A DNA stretch of 64,000 nt from NCBI GenBank assembly GCA_902776545.1, contig CACYQO010000045.1, forward strand, positions 1 to 64,000, given 5' to 3'. Shown piece by piece: positions 24,749 to 35,700 of this stretch. Both the position numbers and the translations under genes were made by a program. Under the pieces are notes generated by a model that did no database searches, was not told the origin of the DNA, and was given only the letters and a program-made list of their open reading frames with translations. This DNA is from an uncultured Prevotellaceae bacterium. Its GTDB lineage: Bacteria > Bacteroidota > Bacteroidia > Bacteroidales > Bacteroidaceae. Positions within the stretch are counted from its first letter, which is position 1. Every line of letters begins with the position of its first letter.

Positions 24749-27700
24749 ATGATACAAAAACCAAACACATTGATTTCAAGGGCGGCGATGATGCTGCTCA
24801 TGATGCTGCTCACGACGATAACGGCGTGGGCAGAGAACGACGCCGTGACGTACATCGACATGAACGGCGTGACGCAGACCGTGACAGACTACACCGAAGT
24901 GACCAGCGGTATGACGGCGGATGGAAGCGGTGACATCGAATGGAGCTCTGGCACGTATGTCGTCAAGACCAGTGTCACGCTCAGCGGCAGAATCAGGTTC
25001 GATAGAGAAGTCATCGACCTCATCGTCTGCGACGGCAAGACGCTCACCGTCAACGGCAGCAACAACGGTGCTTTCAGTGGCAACACGCTCAACATCTACG
25101 CCCAGAGCACCGGCACGGGCATGGGCGCGGTCAACGCCAAAAAGCTTATCAGTTGCAACCATCTGAACATCGCCGGCGGCACGGTGACGCTCGATGCCGG
25201 TGGTGACAGCTACGGCCTCTATATCTATGACGGCGACGATAGCGGGCTGACTGTCAACGGCGGCGACGTCACCATCCTGAACAACGATGATAGCCAAGGC
25301 GCTATCTATTTCGCTGATGAGGGCTTCGTCACCCTGAACGGCGGCAAGCTGACCGTGACCAACAGCAAAGACTCTGACTATAGAAATGCCATCAAAGGAC
25401 ATGGAGAAAACACCATCAACTTTAACGGCGGCACGGCGGAGATTAACGGACGCATCTATAATTGTCAGAACATCAACCTGAACGGCGGCAACGTCACCGT
25501 CAACGGCGAGATAGATTATTATTACGGATACACCGTGACCTACGACTTCGCCAGCACCACCGACAGCTACTATATCCAGTCGTTCAGCGACAATATATCA
25601 TTGGGAGAGACCCGCACCGTGAAGGTGGCCGAGGGCAAGGGCATGAAGGACGGCAGAGGCAACATCTACTACGGCACGCTCACTGATAGCGATATTTCGG
25701 CCATCAGCGGCAAAACGATGACGCCCGCCACCGAGGACGACCTCAAAGGCATCGTATTTTCCATCACCTACAAAGTGAACGATGGCACCATGCCTGACAG
25801 CTACGACGAGACCTACACCATCGAGAGCCCAAACATCATCCTGCCCACGCCCACCCGCGAGGGCTACACCTTCGGCGGATGGTACACCAACGAGGGGCTG
25901 ACGGGCGATGCCGTGACCACCATTGCTACAGGCTCCACGGGCGACAAGGAGTTCTGGGCCAAGTGGACTCCCGTCACCTACACCGTCAGCTTCAACGCCA
26001 ACGGCGGCGAGGGCACGATGGCAGCAGAGACCCTCACCTACGACACTACATGGCCCCTGCCCCCCAACGCCTTCACCCGCTCGGGCTACAGCTTCGACGG
26101 CTGGGCCACGTCGGGCGACGGCGATGTGGCCTACACCGACGGCCAGATCGTGCAGAACCTCGCCACGATACAAGGCGCCAATGTTGAGCTGTTTGCCAAG
26201 TGGACTGTCAGCACCTATACCATCAGCTATGACCTCAACGGCGGCTCGCTGCCCGAAGGACAGACGAACCCGACGACCTACACGGTGGAGAGCGAAGCCT
26301 TCATGCTGGTGAACCCCGTGAGGACGGATTACGTTTTCAGCGGATGGACAGGCACAGGACTTGACAACGCACAGACGGAAGTCACCGTGGCGCACGGCTC
26401 TACAGGCAATCGTACCTACACCGCCACATGGACCTTAAGCCCCGCATACTGGGGTGAAGGCAACGACGGCAGCTCTGCGCATCCCTACATCATCACCACC
26501 ACGGCAGGCCTCGACCTGTTAGCCACGCTCGTCAACGGCGGCAACGACTTCAAGGGAAAGTACTTCCACTTAGGAGCTGACATCGAGTATGACAGTGACG
26601 TGGAGAATAACTTCACGCCGATTGGAGGCTCTATCAACGGCAAAACTAAATACTTCAAAGGCAATTTCAACGGACAAGGCAGCGACGGCACGCAATATGA
26701 GATTAGCGGCATCAACATCAACAGGCCAAATGATTATAACATTGGACTCTTCGCAATTACTCATGCTGATACTAAACTTGATAACATCGTGCTCCGCAAT
26801 GCCACTATCACTGGAAATGATTATGTCGGCGGCATTGTGGGAACCGACATTGGATATATAGATAACTGTCTCGTCTTCAACACCAGCGTCAAAGCCATTA
26901 AAACAGTCTCTGGTATCATCTGCGGTAGAGTCGTTTCTAACTATAACAATAGGTTAATCAACAACTACTACTACAACTGCTCCGCAAAGAAAAGCAACAA
27001 CGCTGCCCAGACCGCGAACATTGGCACGGGAGTCTACAAAGACATCAACGGTGCAAAGAGCATCCACACCCTTTCCTTCGGCACCGATGTCAGCACCAGC
27101 ACATCGCCCACGCTGACCTATAAGGGTACCGACTACTATGCCGTAGGCACTCCCATTACCCTCAGCTACAGTGAGACGGTGCCCGCGGACAAGACACTGT
27201 TCTTTACCGTGAACGGTGAGGTCATCGACGGCGACGCCTTCAATATGCCTGCCGATAGGGCTGACGCTACCGCAGCAGCCGTGTTGGAGATCGACTTTGC
27301 TTACTACTGGGGCGAAGGCAACGACGGTAGCGAGGCGCATCCCTACGTCATCAGCACCCCGGCCGGCCTGAACCTGCTGGCCACCATGACCAAGAAGGGT
27401 GAGCACTATAGCGGCAAGTTCTTCCGCTTGGGTGCCGACATCGACATGAGCGGCGTCAGTTTCAACGGCATCGGCGCGGGTGCAGGAAACTCGTTCAGCG
27501 GCATCTTCGACGGTGGCATCTACGACGGCGATGGCAACCTCACCGGTCGCCACACCATCAGCGGCATCAGCATCAATCGCGACGAAACGGCGGGCTTCTT
27601 CTTGAGCCTCGGCCACTATGTTTACGTCGACCAAGCATACATCGGCGGCACAGTCCGTAACCTCGTGCTCGAAGGCACGGTGAGCGGCGGCAGCAGCAGT

Positions 27701-30700
27701 AGCGTTGGCAGAATCGGCGGACTGGCAGGCAATGTCTTCCAGAATAGCACGGTGGAGAATTGTGTGAGCCTCCTCCTCGTCGATCCCGGCTACCCGATCG
27801 ACTACAAGGGCAGCCTTGTTGGCAAGAACGAGGGCACCGTCACCGGCTGCTACTACCTCGGAATGGGCGGAACGTGGGGCAACGTTGCCCTTAATGCCGT
27901 GGGCAATGGTAATGACGCCATCAACTGCACCCCGCTCTACAGCGTCGAGGCCGAGAGCGAAGGCGACTATCCCGTGACGATGAGCAGCATGACAAGCGAC
28001 GGCACCATCTACGGCGACCGCTACCACGTGGCCGGAACCCACGTCACCATGACCCTTACCGCCCCCGAAAGGGAAGGCTACGCACTCGCGGGCTTCAAGT
28101 ATCAGGTTTATAATGAGAATACCTATAGCTACGACGACGTGAACCTGACCGACAACAACGACGGCACCTACACGCTGACCGTTCCCGCCATGAACGTCAC
28201 CATTGAGGCCAACTACAGCTACAACGGCTTGGCCGGACTGGCACAAGACGACCAGAACCGCTACCTCGTCACCTCCATGAACGACCTGCGGGCCGTGGCC
28301 TCTGCGGTTGACGTATTAGAAGGCTGCTCGGGCATGACCTTCCTGCTGGCCAACGACATCGAGAACGCAGGAGCCTTCAGCGGCATCGCCGTGGGCACCA
28401 ACAACGGGTTCTACGGCACCTTCGACGGCGGCGGCCACACCATCAGCGGCATGACCATCGAGAGCGATGCTTCTCAAGTTGGCTTCATCGGCAACCTGCC
28501 CGGCATACTGCAAAACCTGACACTCAAGGACTGCATCGTCACCGCTACCGACGGCAAGGCAGGCATGTTGGCAGGCAGCTGCTATAACGGCTACATGTAC
28601 CATTGTCGCGTTCTTGGCGGCACCGTCACTGCCCCCAGCGCCTCGGCCATCGCCAATACGTTCTATCCCTTCGATGCCAGCGACAACCGCTACGACGTGG
28701 GTGTCGTCGTGGTCAGCGACGGCGTGATTAGGAATCCCGGCAGTTGCGGCACCAGCGGTGGAGACCGTGGTTCTGACAGCTCAGCCAAACTCATCCCTGT
28801 GGAATACATCGATGCCGACGGCAACACCGCCGAATGTTCGACATTCACCAGATTAGAAGGCGGCAGCGGCACCACGACCCTCGACGGCGGATGGTATGTG
28901 GTGGCCAGCAATATTACCTTTACGGGCAAGATTACCTGCACGGGCGACGCACACTTCATCCTCTGCGACGGCTACACGATGAACGTTGGCACGGCTGAAA
29001 AACCCGTCATTAATGGCATTTTAGCCGGCGGCCACTCCATCAGCATCTACGCCCAAAGCACGGGCGGCAATAAAGGCCAACTCCGTATGTACACTTCGAT
29101 TAACGGCATCTATACCAATCGCGGCAACGTCACTATCAACGGCGGCGAGGTAACGGCCAACGGACATATCGGCATCCTTGCTAACAACGGCAACATCACC
29201 ATCAGCGGCGGCGAGGTGACGGCCTCGGGCAGTGACATCGGCATCCTTGCTAGCAACGGCAACATCACCATCAGCGGCGGCGAGGTGACGGCCTCGGGCA
29301 GTGACGACGACGGGGGAGGCATTGTTGCTTCGGATAATGGTACCAATAGTGGCGGCCTCAGCATCAGCAACGCCACCGTCACGACATCAGCCATGAAAGG
29401 CATTTTCGCGATGGGAGGCATCACCATCAACAGCGGCACGGTCACAACCAATGGCAATGGTCAGTATGGGAATGGCATCGAGGCCAGCGGATGTGACCTC
29501 ACCATCAGCGGCGGCCAAGTGACGGCCAACGGAGGTGAATTCGGCATCTCTGTAGACGGCGGCAACATGACCCTCGGCTGGACCAACCCCGACGACTTCA
29601 TCCACGCGAATAGTTACTATTGTGACGCTCACAGCACCCTCAGCATCGCCTCGGGCAAGTACTTCATCGATGAGGACGGCAACATCTACGGCGACAGTGG
29701 CATCACGGGCATCGACGGCAAGACGCTGACTCCCTACATCCAGCCAACCGTTTCCTACTTGGACGAGAATGGCGACGAGCAGACCCTTCAGCCCAGCGAG
29801 TACACCTTGCTTACCGGCGGCGGAGCCACCACACTCGACGGCGGATGGTATGTGGTGACCAGCAACATCACCTTTACGGGCAAGATTACCTGTACGGGCG
29901 ACGCACACTTCATCCTCTGCGACGGCTACACGATGAACGTTGGCACGGCTGAAAGCCCCGTCAGTGATGGCATCTTTGGCTACGGCCACTCCATCAGCAT
30001 CTACGCACAGAGCACGGGCGGCAACAAAGGCCAGCTCCGTATGTACACTTCGAATTACAGCCTCTATGCCAATGGCGGCAACGTCACCATCAGCGGCGGC
30101 GAGGTGGAAGCCAACGGAACTATCGGCATCATTGCCACTGGCGGCAACATCACCATCAGCGGCGGCGAGGTGGAAGCCACGGGCAGTAACAACGGCGGAT
30201 CTGGTATTGTTGCTTGGAGAAACTTTTCCACTGGCGGTGTCCTCAGCATCAGCAACGCCACTGTCACGGCATTGGGCACGGCAGGCATTAAAGCGGAGGG
30301 AGACATCACCATCAACAGCGGCACGATCACAGCCAAAGGCAATGGTGAGTCTGGTTATGGCATCTGGTCCGACCAATGCAACATCACCATCAGTGGAGGC
30401 CAAGTGACGGCCAACGGAGGCTACTTCGGCCTCTTTACACACGGCGGCAACATCACCCTCGGCTGGACCAACCCCACCGACTTCATCTACGCTAACAGCT
30501 ATAGCGAAAACCGCGGCATCATCAACATCGCCGACGACAAGACGCTCTACGACGAGGACGGCACGCCCTACAGCGACACCATCAACAAGGACGCAGAAAC
30601 CGAAACATACCCCATCGACGGCAAGACCCTGCGACCCTTGGACAACGTCCTCGTGCTCAACGACGATGCCGACAACTCCGCCGCCATCAGCGCCAGCACT

Positions 30701-31438
30701 GGACAGCGCAACGTCATCCTGCAGGGCCGCAAGCTCTGGAAGGACGGGGCATGGAACACGCTGTGCCTGCCGTTCGCGATGACGGCGGAGCAGGTGACGG
30801 CACAGTTGGCTCCGGCAAAGCTGATGACGCTCAGTTCCTCCGCATTTGCTGGTCAGGAATTAACGCTGAACTTCGAGGACGCCACCACCATCGAGCCTGG
30901 CAAGCCCTACATCATCAAGTGGACCCGCCCCGACGGCTACACCGTGGACGGCGGCTTCGACATCACCAACCCCGTGTTCACCGGCGTCACCATCCCCTCT
31001 GGCTACACCAGCAGCGATGCCATCACCGCAGCCCTCGCCACGGCCAGCTGTAGCACAGACTACGTGACCTTCATCGGCACCTACGGCCCCACCGCCATCT
31101 ACACCGACCCCGCCACCAATCTCTACCTCGGTGCCGGGAACAAACTCTACTATCCCTCCTCTGCCAAGGACATCAATTCCTTCCGCGCCTACTTCCAGCT
31201 CAACAATGGCCTCACCGCAGGCACGCCTGACACGTCTACCGGCGTTCGTGCCTTCGTCCTGAATTTCGGGGACGAGGAAACGACCGGCATTATTCCGACC
31301 ACTAATTTCACTAATTACACGAATTCAGATAGCGACGCGTGGTACGACCTCAGCGGCCGCAAGCTCTCTGGCAAGCCCACGAAGCCCGGCCTCTACATCA
31401 ACAACGGTCGCAAGATTCTTGTCTCAGACAAGCGGTAA
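24749..31438 (+). CDS. Giant exported InlB/beta-helix repeat protein with T9SS-type C-terminus
   Basis: A 2229-residue protein predicted to be secreted and probably surface-displayed. Signal peptide at 1-28 (LLMMLLTTITAWAE). Region 30-330 is a parallel beta-helix-like domain (VNGGDVTIL, LNGGKLTVT). Three InlB B-repeats (Listeria-Bacteroides type, GYTFGGWYTN, GYSFDGWATS, YVFSGWTGTG) span about 340-562. Two WGEGNDGS..HPY modules with GLUG-like repeats start at about 567 and 852. Two long near-identical carbohydrate-binding-like modules follow at about 1350-1667 and 1668-1967 (TLDGGWYVV, ITFTGKITCTGDAHFILCDG, SGGEV). The end (WYDLSGRKLSGKP...GLYINNGRKILV) resembles a T9SS sorting tail, consistent with sov in this window. 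Adhesin or glycan-binding roles are inference. Confidence 0.85.
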   Translation: MIQKPNTLISRAAMMLLMMLLTTITAWAENDAVTYIDMNGVTQTVTDYTEVTSGMTADGSGDIEWSSGTYVVKTSVTLSGRIRFDREVIDLIVCDGKTLTVNGSNNGAFSGNTLNIYAQSTGTGMGAVNAKKLISCNHLNIAGGTVTLDAGGDSYGLYIYDGDDSGLTVNGGDVTILNNDDSQGAIYFADEGFVTLNGGKLTVTNSKDSDYRNAIKGHGENTINFNGGTAEINGRIYNCQNINLNGGNVTVNGEIDYYYGYTVTYDFASTTDSYYIQSFSDNISLGETRTVKVAEGKGMKDGRGNIYYGTLTDSDISAISGKTMTPATEDDLKGIVFSITYKVNDGTMPDSYDETYTIESPNIILPTPTREGYTFGGWYTNEGLTGDAVTTIATGSTGDKEFWAKWTPVTYTVSFNANGGEGTMAAETLTYDTTWPLPPNAFTRSGYSFDGWATSGDGDVAYTDGQIVQNLATIQGANVELFAKWTVSTYTISYDLNGGSLPEGQTNPTTYTVESEAFMLVNPVRTDYVFSGWTGTGLDNAQTEVTVAHGSTGNRTYTATWTLSPAYWGEGNDGSSAHPYIITTTAGLDLLATLVNGGNDFKGKYFHLGADIEYDSDVENNFTPIGGSINGKTKYFKGNFNGQGSDGTQYEISGININRPNDYNIGLFAITHADTKLDNIVLRNATITGNDYVGGIVGTDIGYIDNCLVFNTSVKAIKTVSGIICGRVVSNYNNRLINNYYYNCSAKKSNNAAQTANIGTGVYKDINGAKSIHTLSFGTDVSTSTSPTLTYKGTDYYAVGTPITLSYSETVPADKTLFFTVNGEVIDGDAFNMPADRADATAAAVLEIDFAYYWGEGNDGSEAHPYVISTPAGLNLLATMTKKGEHYSGKFFRLGADIDMSGVSFNGIGAGAGNSFSGIFDGGIYDGDGNLTGRHTISGISINRDETAGFFLSLGHYVYVDQAYIGGTVRNLVLEGTVSGGSSSSVGRIGGLAGNVFQNSTVENCVSLLLVDPGYPIDYKGSLVGKNEGTVTGCYYLGMGGTWGNVALNAVGNGNDAINCTPLYSVEAESEGDYPVTMSSMTSDGTIYGDRYHVAGTHVTMTLTAPEREGYALAGFKYQVYNENTYSYDDVNLTDNNDGTYTLTVPAMNVTIEANYSYNGLAGLAQDDQNRYLVTSMNDLRAVASAVDVLEGCSGMTFLLANDIENAGAFSGIAVGTNNGFYGTFDGGGHTISGMTIESDASQVGFIGNLPGILQNLTLKDCIVTATDGKAGMLAGSCYNGYMYHCRVLGGTVTAPSASAIANTFYPFDASDNRYDVGVVVVSDGVIRNPGSCGTSGGDRGSDSSAKLIPVEYIDADGNTAECSTFTRLEGGSGTTTLDGGWYVVASNITFTGKITCTGDAHFILCDGYTMNVGTAEKPVINGILAGGHSISIYAQSTGGNKGQLRMYTSINGIYTNRGNVTINGGEVTANGHIGILANNGNITISGGEVTASGSDIGILASNGNITISGGEVTASGSDDDGGGIVASDNGTNSGGLSISNATVTTSAMKGIFAMGGITINSGTVTTNGNGQYGNGIEASGCDLTISGGQVTANGGEFGISVDGGNMTLGWTNPDDFIHANSYYCDAHSTLSIASGKYFIDEDGNIYGDSGITGIDGKTLTPYIQPTVSYLDENGDEQTLQPSEYTLLTGGGATTLDGGWYVVTSNITFTGKITCTGDAHFILCDGYTMNVGTAESPVSDGIFGYGHSISIYAQSTGGNKGQLRMYTSNYSLYANGGNVTISGGEVEANGTIGIIATGGNITISGGEVEATGSNNGGSGIVAWRNFSTGGVLSISNATVTALGTAGIKAEGDITINSGTITAKGNGESGYGIWSDQCNITISGGQVTANGGYFGLFTHGGNITLGWTNPTDFIYANSYSENRGIINIADDKTLYDEDGTPYSDTINKDAETETYPIDGKTLRPLDNVLVLNDDADNSAAISASTGQRNVILQGRKLWKDGAWNTLCLPFAMTAEQVTAQLAPAKLMTLSSSAFAGQELTLNFEDATTIEPGKPYIIKWTRPDGYTVDGGFDITNPVFTGVTIPSGYTSSDAITAALATASCSTDYVTFIGTYGPTAIYTDPATNLYLGAGNKLYYPSSAKDINSFRAYFQLNNGLTAGTPDTSTGVRAFVLNFGDEETTGIIPTTNFTNYTNSDSDAWYDLSGRKLSGKPTKPGLYINNGRKILVSDKR
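28798..30640. repeat. Two long in-gene duplicated modules
   Basis: Segments 28798-29750 and 29751-30640 encode matching modules. Long stretches agree at the DNA level, for example around GACGGCGGATGGTATGTGGT, GACGCACACTTCATCCTCTG and the AGCACGGGCGGCAA region. Recombination between them would delete or add about 0.9 kb in frame. Confidence 0.8.
29168..29305. repeat. 69-bp tandem duplication in the giant gene
   Basis: Two almost identical 69-bp units encode IGILANNGNITISGGEVTAS and IGILASNGNITISGGEVTAS, each followed by GSD. Related but diverged units occur at 30061-30180. Confidence 0.88.
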
Positions 31439-31473
31439 ACCGAGCAGCGGTTAAGTGAGAGAAGTGAGAGACA

Positions 31474-31522
31474 ACAAAAAACAGGACCCGCATCCCCTCG
31501 TGATGCGAGTCCTGTTTTTTGT
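31474..31522 (+). terminator. Rho-independent terminator after the giant gene
   Basis: Stem ACAAAAAACAGGAC...CGCATC pairs with GATGCG...GTCCTGTTTTTTGT around a short CCCTCGT loop, with one mismatch. It has a T run on the plus strand and an A run upstream. Confidence 0.85.
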
Positions 31523-31703
31523 TTCTCCCCCTAAGTTCTTGGCAAAGCCAAGCGGCAAAGCCGAGCGAGGGGGAGATAGAGGGGGGCTGAACCATCGCTT
31601 TCTCTTCGGCAGAGTCTGAGGCTGTTCTTGCGTCCCTTCGGTAGCAAGCGGCAAAGCCGAGCGCAGACCACCCCTAACCCCTCCTGACTCAGGAGGGGAA
31701 ACG
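31523..31703. repeat. CCCCTCC/GGAGGGG palindromic element, copy 4
   Basis: Occupies most of the 435-base gap between the giant gene and ruvA. It starts CTCCCCCTAAGTTCTTGGCA, has two GCAAGCGGCAAAGCCGAGCG-type blocks, TTCTTGCGTCCCTTCGGTAG, CAGACCACCCC and the closing CCCCTCCTGACTCAGGAGGG stem. The rest of the gap (31704-31810) is AT-rich with no gene seen. Confidence 0.85.
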
Positions 31704-31810
31704 GTTACTATGGTAAACGTAGGTTTTAAGATATCAGGGTCATCAAGAAAGACTCATTGACGAATAAAATGCGGCTGAAAGCAATAAAACACGCTTGCGT
31801 ACGTTAATAT

Positions 31811-31848
31811 AAAGGTGAAAAAGTGAAAAGGTGAAAAAGTGAAACAAG
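31811..31848. repeat. AAAGGTGAAAAAGTGAAA array upstream of ruvA
   Basis: Tandem GGTGAAAA/AGTGAAAA units end 26 bases before the ruvA ATG. No inverse arm is near, unlike the arrays at 1542 and 55402. Confidence 0.78.
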
Positions 31849-31873
31849 AAACCACAGGTTAAGATTATATATA

Positions 31874-32503
31874 ATGATTGAGTATATAAAAGGAGAACTG
31901 ACGGAACTGACACCTGCGCTGGCGACGGTGGAGGCAGGGGGCGTGGGCTACGGCCTGAGCATCTCGCTGAACACCTTCAGCACCCTGCAAAGTGGAAAGT
32001 GGAAGGAGGAAAGTGGAAAGAAAATAGTGAAACTGTACGTCTATGAGGCGATACGCGAGGATGCGCATGTGCTCTTCGGATTTGTGAACAAGAAGGAGCG
32101 CGAGATGTTCCTGCAGCTCATCACGGTGAACGGGGTGGGGGCGAACACGGCGCGGATGATGCTGTCGGGCATGAGCGTGAGCGAACTCTGCAACGCCATC
32201 TCGACGGGTAATGCGCGACTGATACAGGGTATTAAGGGCATCGGCAAGATGACGGCACAGAGAATTATCGTGGATCTGAAGGATAAGATCGTGGCGCTGG
32301 GTATTGCTGATCAGACCACCCCTGGCCCCTCCTACTCAGGAGGGGAAGCTGCCGCTGTGGTGAAGGAAGAGGCCGTGAGCGCCCTGACGATGCTGGGCTT
32401 CTCGCCGGCACCGACACAGAAGGTGGTGCTGCAGATCCTGCAGGAACAGCCTGACCTGCCGGTGGAGCAAGTGGTGAAACTGGCGCTGAAGCAGATTAAA
32501 TAG
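31874..32503 (+). CDS. ruvA: Holliday junction DNA helicase subunit RuvA
   Basis: Binds Holliday junctions as a tetramer and directs RuvB-driven branch migration. The 209 residues begin MIEYIKGELTELTP. The two helix-hairpin-helix regions are visible (LQLITVNGVGANTARMML and IQGIKGIGKMTAQRII), as is domain III (ALTMLGFSPAPTQKVV), which contacts RuvB. Two unusual in-frame inserts are present: QSGKWKEESGKK (about 39-50) from a GTGGAAAG array in the domain I barrel, and QTTPGPSYSGGE (about 147-158) from a half palindromic element in the flexible linker before domain III. Both positions should tolerate loops. Confidence 0.94.
   Translation: MIEYIKGELTELTPALATVEAGGVGYGLSISLNTFSTLQSGKWKEESGKKIVKLYVYEAIREDAHVLFGFVNKKEREMFLQLITVNGVGANTARMMLSGMSVSELCNAISTGNARLIQGIKGIGKMTAQRIIVDLKDKIVALGIADQTTPGPSYSGGEAAAVVKEEAVSALTMLGFSPAPTQKVVLQILQEQPDLPVEQVVKLALKQIK
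31988..32022. repeat. In-frame GTGGAAAG array in ruvA
   Basis: Units AAAGTGGAAAGTGGAAGGAG and AAAGTGGAAAG are read as QSGKWKEESGKK in domain I. Confidence 0.82.
32310..32348. repeat. Half palindromic element in frame in ruvA
   Basis: TCAGACCACCCC box followed by a CCCCTCCTACTCAGGAGGGG stem, read as QTTPGPSYSGGE. It corresponds to the distal half of the element family. Confidence 0.85.
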
Positions 32504-32703
32504 AGGAAAGTGGAAAGAGGAAAGAGGAAAGAGAATACTAAATACAAAGAAATGATTATCAGGGCATTTGGGAAGAAGAATGTCTTGATCATTTTTGCTT
32601 TGTTATATGTTATTGTCTCTTTTGCTGTTTATACTCCTTCTTCAGAAATATCTCCGAGCATGGAGAATTCTCTTTCCACTTTCCACTTTCCTCTTTCCTC
32701 AGA
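32502..32703. repeat. GAGGAAAGTGGAAAG hairpin array spanning the sov start
   Basis: The left array (32502-32533, GAGGAAAGTGGAAAGAGGAA-type) begins at the ruvA stop. The reverse-complement array (32668-32700, CTTTCCACTTTCCACTTTCC-type) is inside the sov coding sequence and is read as SLSTFHFPLSS. The sov start codon lies in the loop. Confidence 0.82.
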
Positions 32704-35700
32704 AGAAGATTCCATTCGCGCGCGATGGCGCATACAGAAGACGGCGCCGATGGAGGTGGCGGATCTGGACTCGAGTGCCCTCGACCTGAAACGCCCGGAC
32801 AATATCCGTCAGACGGTGGAGTACGACGACTCGGCCAATGTGTACTACGTGGGTACGAAGATCGGCGACTCCTACTTGAATGCCCCTGTGCTGATGACGC
32901 CCGAGGAGTACACGAAGTGGAGTGAGAAGCGGGCCCTGCGTGACTTCTTCCGCAAGAAGGACGCGGAGAACGTGCAGACGGAAGGCAAGGATAAGTTCTC
33001 GTTTGCCGATATGCACTTCGACCTGGGACCTGCGGAGAAGATCTTCGGCCCCGGTGGAGTGCGCATCAAGACGCAGGGAACGGCCGAACTGAAGATCGGC
33101 GCGAACCTGAAGAGCATCGACAACCCCTCGCTGCCCATCCGTAACCGTAAGACCACCGCCTTCGACTTCGACGAGAAGATCAACCTGAGCGTGAACGGTA
33201 AGGTGGGCGACAAGGTGAACATGAACCTGAACTACAACACCGACGCTACCTTCGACTTCGACACCCAGAACCTGAAGCTGAAATATGAGGGCAAGGAGGA
33301 TGAGATTATCAAACTGGTGGAGGCGGGCAACGTGTCGTTCCCCACGAATAACTCCTTGGTGAAGGGCGCATCGAGTCTCTTCGGTCTCAGGACGGACATG
33401 CAGTTCGGTAAGCTGAAGCTCCAGACGGTGCTGTCGCAGAAGAAGTCGTCGACGAAGAGCGTCTCGTCGAAGGGCGGCACTCAGACCACCGCCTTCGAGA
33501 TGGATGCCTCCGACTATGAGGAGAACCGCCACTTCTTCCTCTCGCAGTACTTCCGCGAGCACTACGACGAGGCGATGTCGAAGTTGCCGAACCTTGCCAC
33601 GGGCATCGAGATCAACCGCGTGGAGGTGTGGGTCACGAACAAGTCGGGTACTACCACCAACGGCCGTAACATCATCGCCTTTGCAGACCTCGGTGAGGAG
33701 AAGATCTTAGGAAACCACAACTGGGATACGGCCGGTCAAACCATCCCCAGCAATGGTGCCAACTCGGAATACAATGCGCTGACCACTACGTATGCCGATG
33801 CCCGTGACATCGACCAGGCGAGTACGGTGCTGATGGGCATCAAGGACTTTGAGGACGGCTTGGATTACGAGAAACTGGCGAGCGCCCGACTGCTCAACTC
33901 CTCGGAATATACGCTGAACAAGTCGTTGGGCTATATCTCGCTGAAGACCGGTCTGCAGACCGACCAGGTGCTGGCTGTGGCCTTCGAATATACGCTGGGC
34001 GGCGTGAGCTATCAGGTGGGTGAGTTTGCCAAGTCGCTCCGTAACACCTCCAGCGCACCCTTCCAGTACAACTGGCGGCTGATGATGAAGAACGTCTATT
34101 ATCTCGCCTCGACGGTACAGAAGGAGAAATTCCGTCTGGACATCAAGTACCAGAGTGATACGGCGGGTGTCTATCTGACCTATATCCCCGACCAGCGTGT
34201 GAAAGCCCTGGCGCTGATCAAACTCTTAGGCTGTGACCGTCTGGACAATAACCTCAAGGCGCACTCGAACGGCTTCTTCGACTTCGTGGAGGGCTACACG
34301 GTACAGAACGGCCGAGTGTTCCTGCCTTCGGCAGAGCCCTTCGGCGAATACCTGCGGACGCAGCTGCTGAAGTACGGCCTCAGCGACGAGGAGGCAGAGA
34401 CCTACGTGTTCAGTCAGCTCTACGACTCGACGAAGACCGTGGCGAAGCAGAATGCCGAGAAGGATAAGTTCATGATGACCGGTTTGTATAAGGGCTCTTC
34501 GGCGAATGTCATCTCGCTGGGTGCCTACAACGTGCCGCGAGGTTCCGTCGTCGTGACGGCCGGCGGTGTGACGCTGACGGAGGGTTCCGACTACTCGGTG
34601 GACTACTCTGCCGGTGAGGTGACCATCCTGAACCAGAGCATCATCGACGCCGGCACGAACGTGAACGTGTCGTTAGAGTCGAACACCGAATACGGTATGC
34701 AGCGCAAGACGATGATCGGCGTGAACTGGGAGTATGAGTTCTCGAAGAACTTCCAGTTGGGCGGTACGCTGCTCCACCTCCACGAGCAGGCGCTCATCTC
34801 GAAGGTGTCGATGGGTGAGGAACCGTTGAACAATACCCTCTGGGGCCTGAACGTGAATTGGAAGCAGGAGTCGCAATGGCTCACGTCGATGCTCAACAAG
34901 ATTCCATTCCTTAACGTGAAGCAGCCCTCGCACATCTCCTTCACGGGAGAGTTCGCCCATCTTATTGCCGGTACCGCCGGTGACATACAGGACAACGCCT
35001 CGTATATCGACGACTTCGAGAATACGAAGAGCTATATCAGCGTGAAGGCCCCGAAGTCGTGGACACTCTCGAGCGTGCCGACGATGTTCTCGGAGTTTGC
35101 CGACAAAACGGGTGTCACCAGCGGCTATAACCGTGCGAAATTGGCGTGGTACGCCGTAGATCCCATCTTCACCCGCCGCAGCTCGACGCTCACGCCGAGC
35201 CACATCAAGAGCGACCTCGACCAGCTGTCGAACCACTATGTGCGTGAGGTCTATGTGAAGGAGCTCTATCCCAACCGCGACCAAAGCACCTACAACGGTG
35301 CCACGTCGACACTCGAGGTGCTGAACCTGGCCTACTACCCCTCGGAGCGCGGACCGTATAACCTGACGCGCGACTTCAACAGCGACGGTACGCTCCGTCA
35401 GCCAGAGACGAAGTGGGGCGGTATGATGCGCAATCTCGAGACCAACGACTTCGAACAGGCGAACATCGAGTATATCGAGTTCTGGCTGCTCGACCCCTTC
35501 ATCTACACCCGTCAGGACGGCACCGCCTCTGACTACAGCGGCGACCTCTATTTCGACCTCGGTGAGATCTCGGAGGATATCCTGCGCGACGGAAAGAAGT
35601 TCTACGAGAGCGGTATGCCCGTGGACGGCACCAGCAACTACGTGGAGACCCAATGGGGTAAGATTCCGCAGCAGGCCACGCAGACCTACGCCTTCGCCAC

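Noticed and set aside
26954..28246. Long minus-strand open frame (430 codons) opposite the giant repeat protein gene
   Set aside because: It is the antisense shadow of a GC-rich, repeat-containing coding sequence. It has no promoter, no recognisable domain, and a composition (Val/Ala/His/Gly-rich) typical of such shadows.
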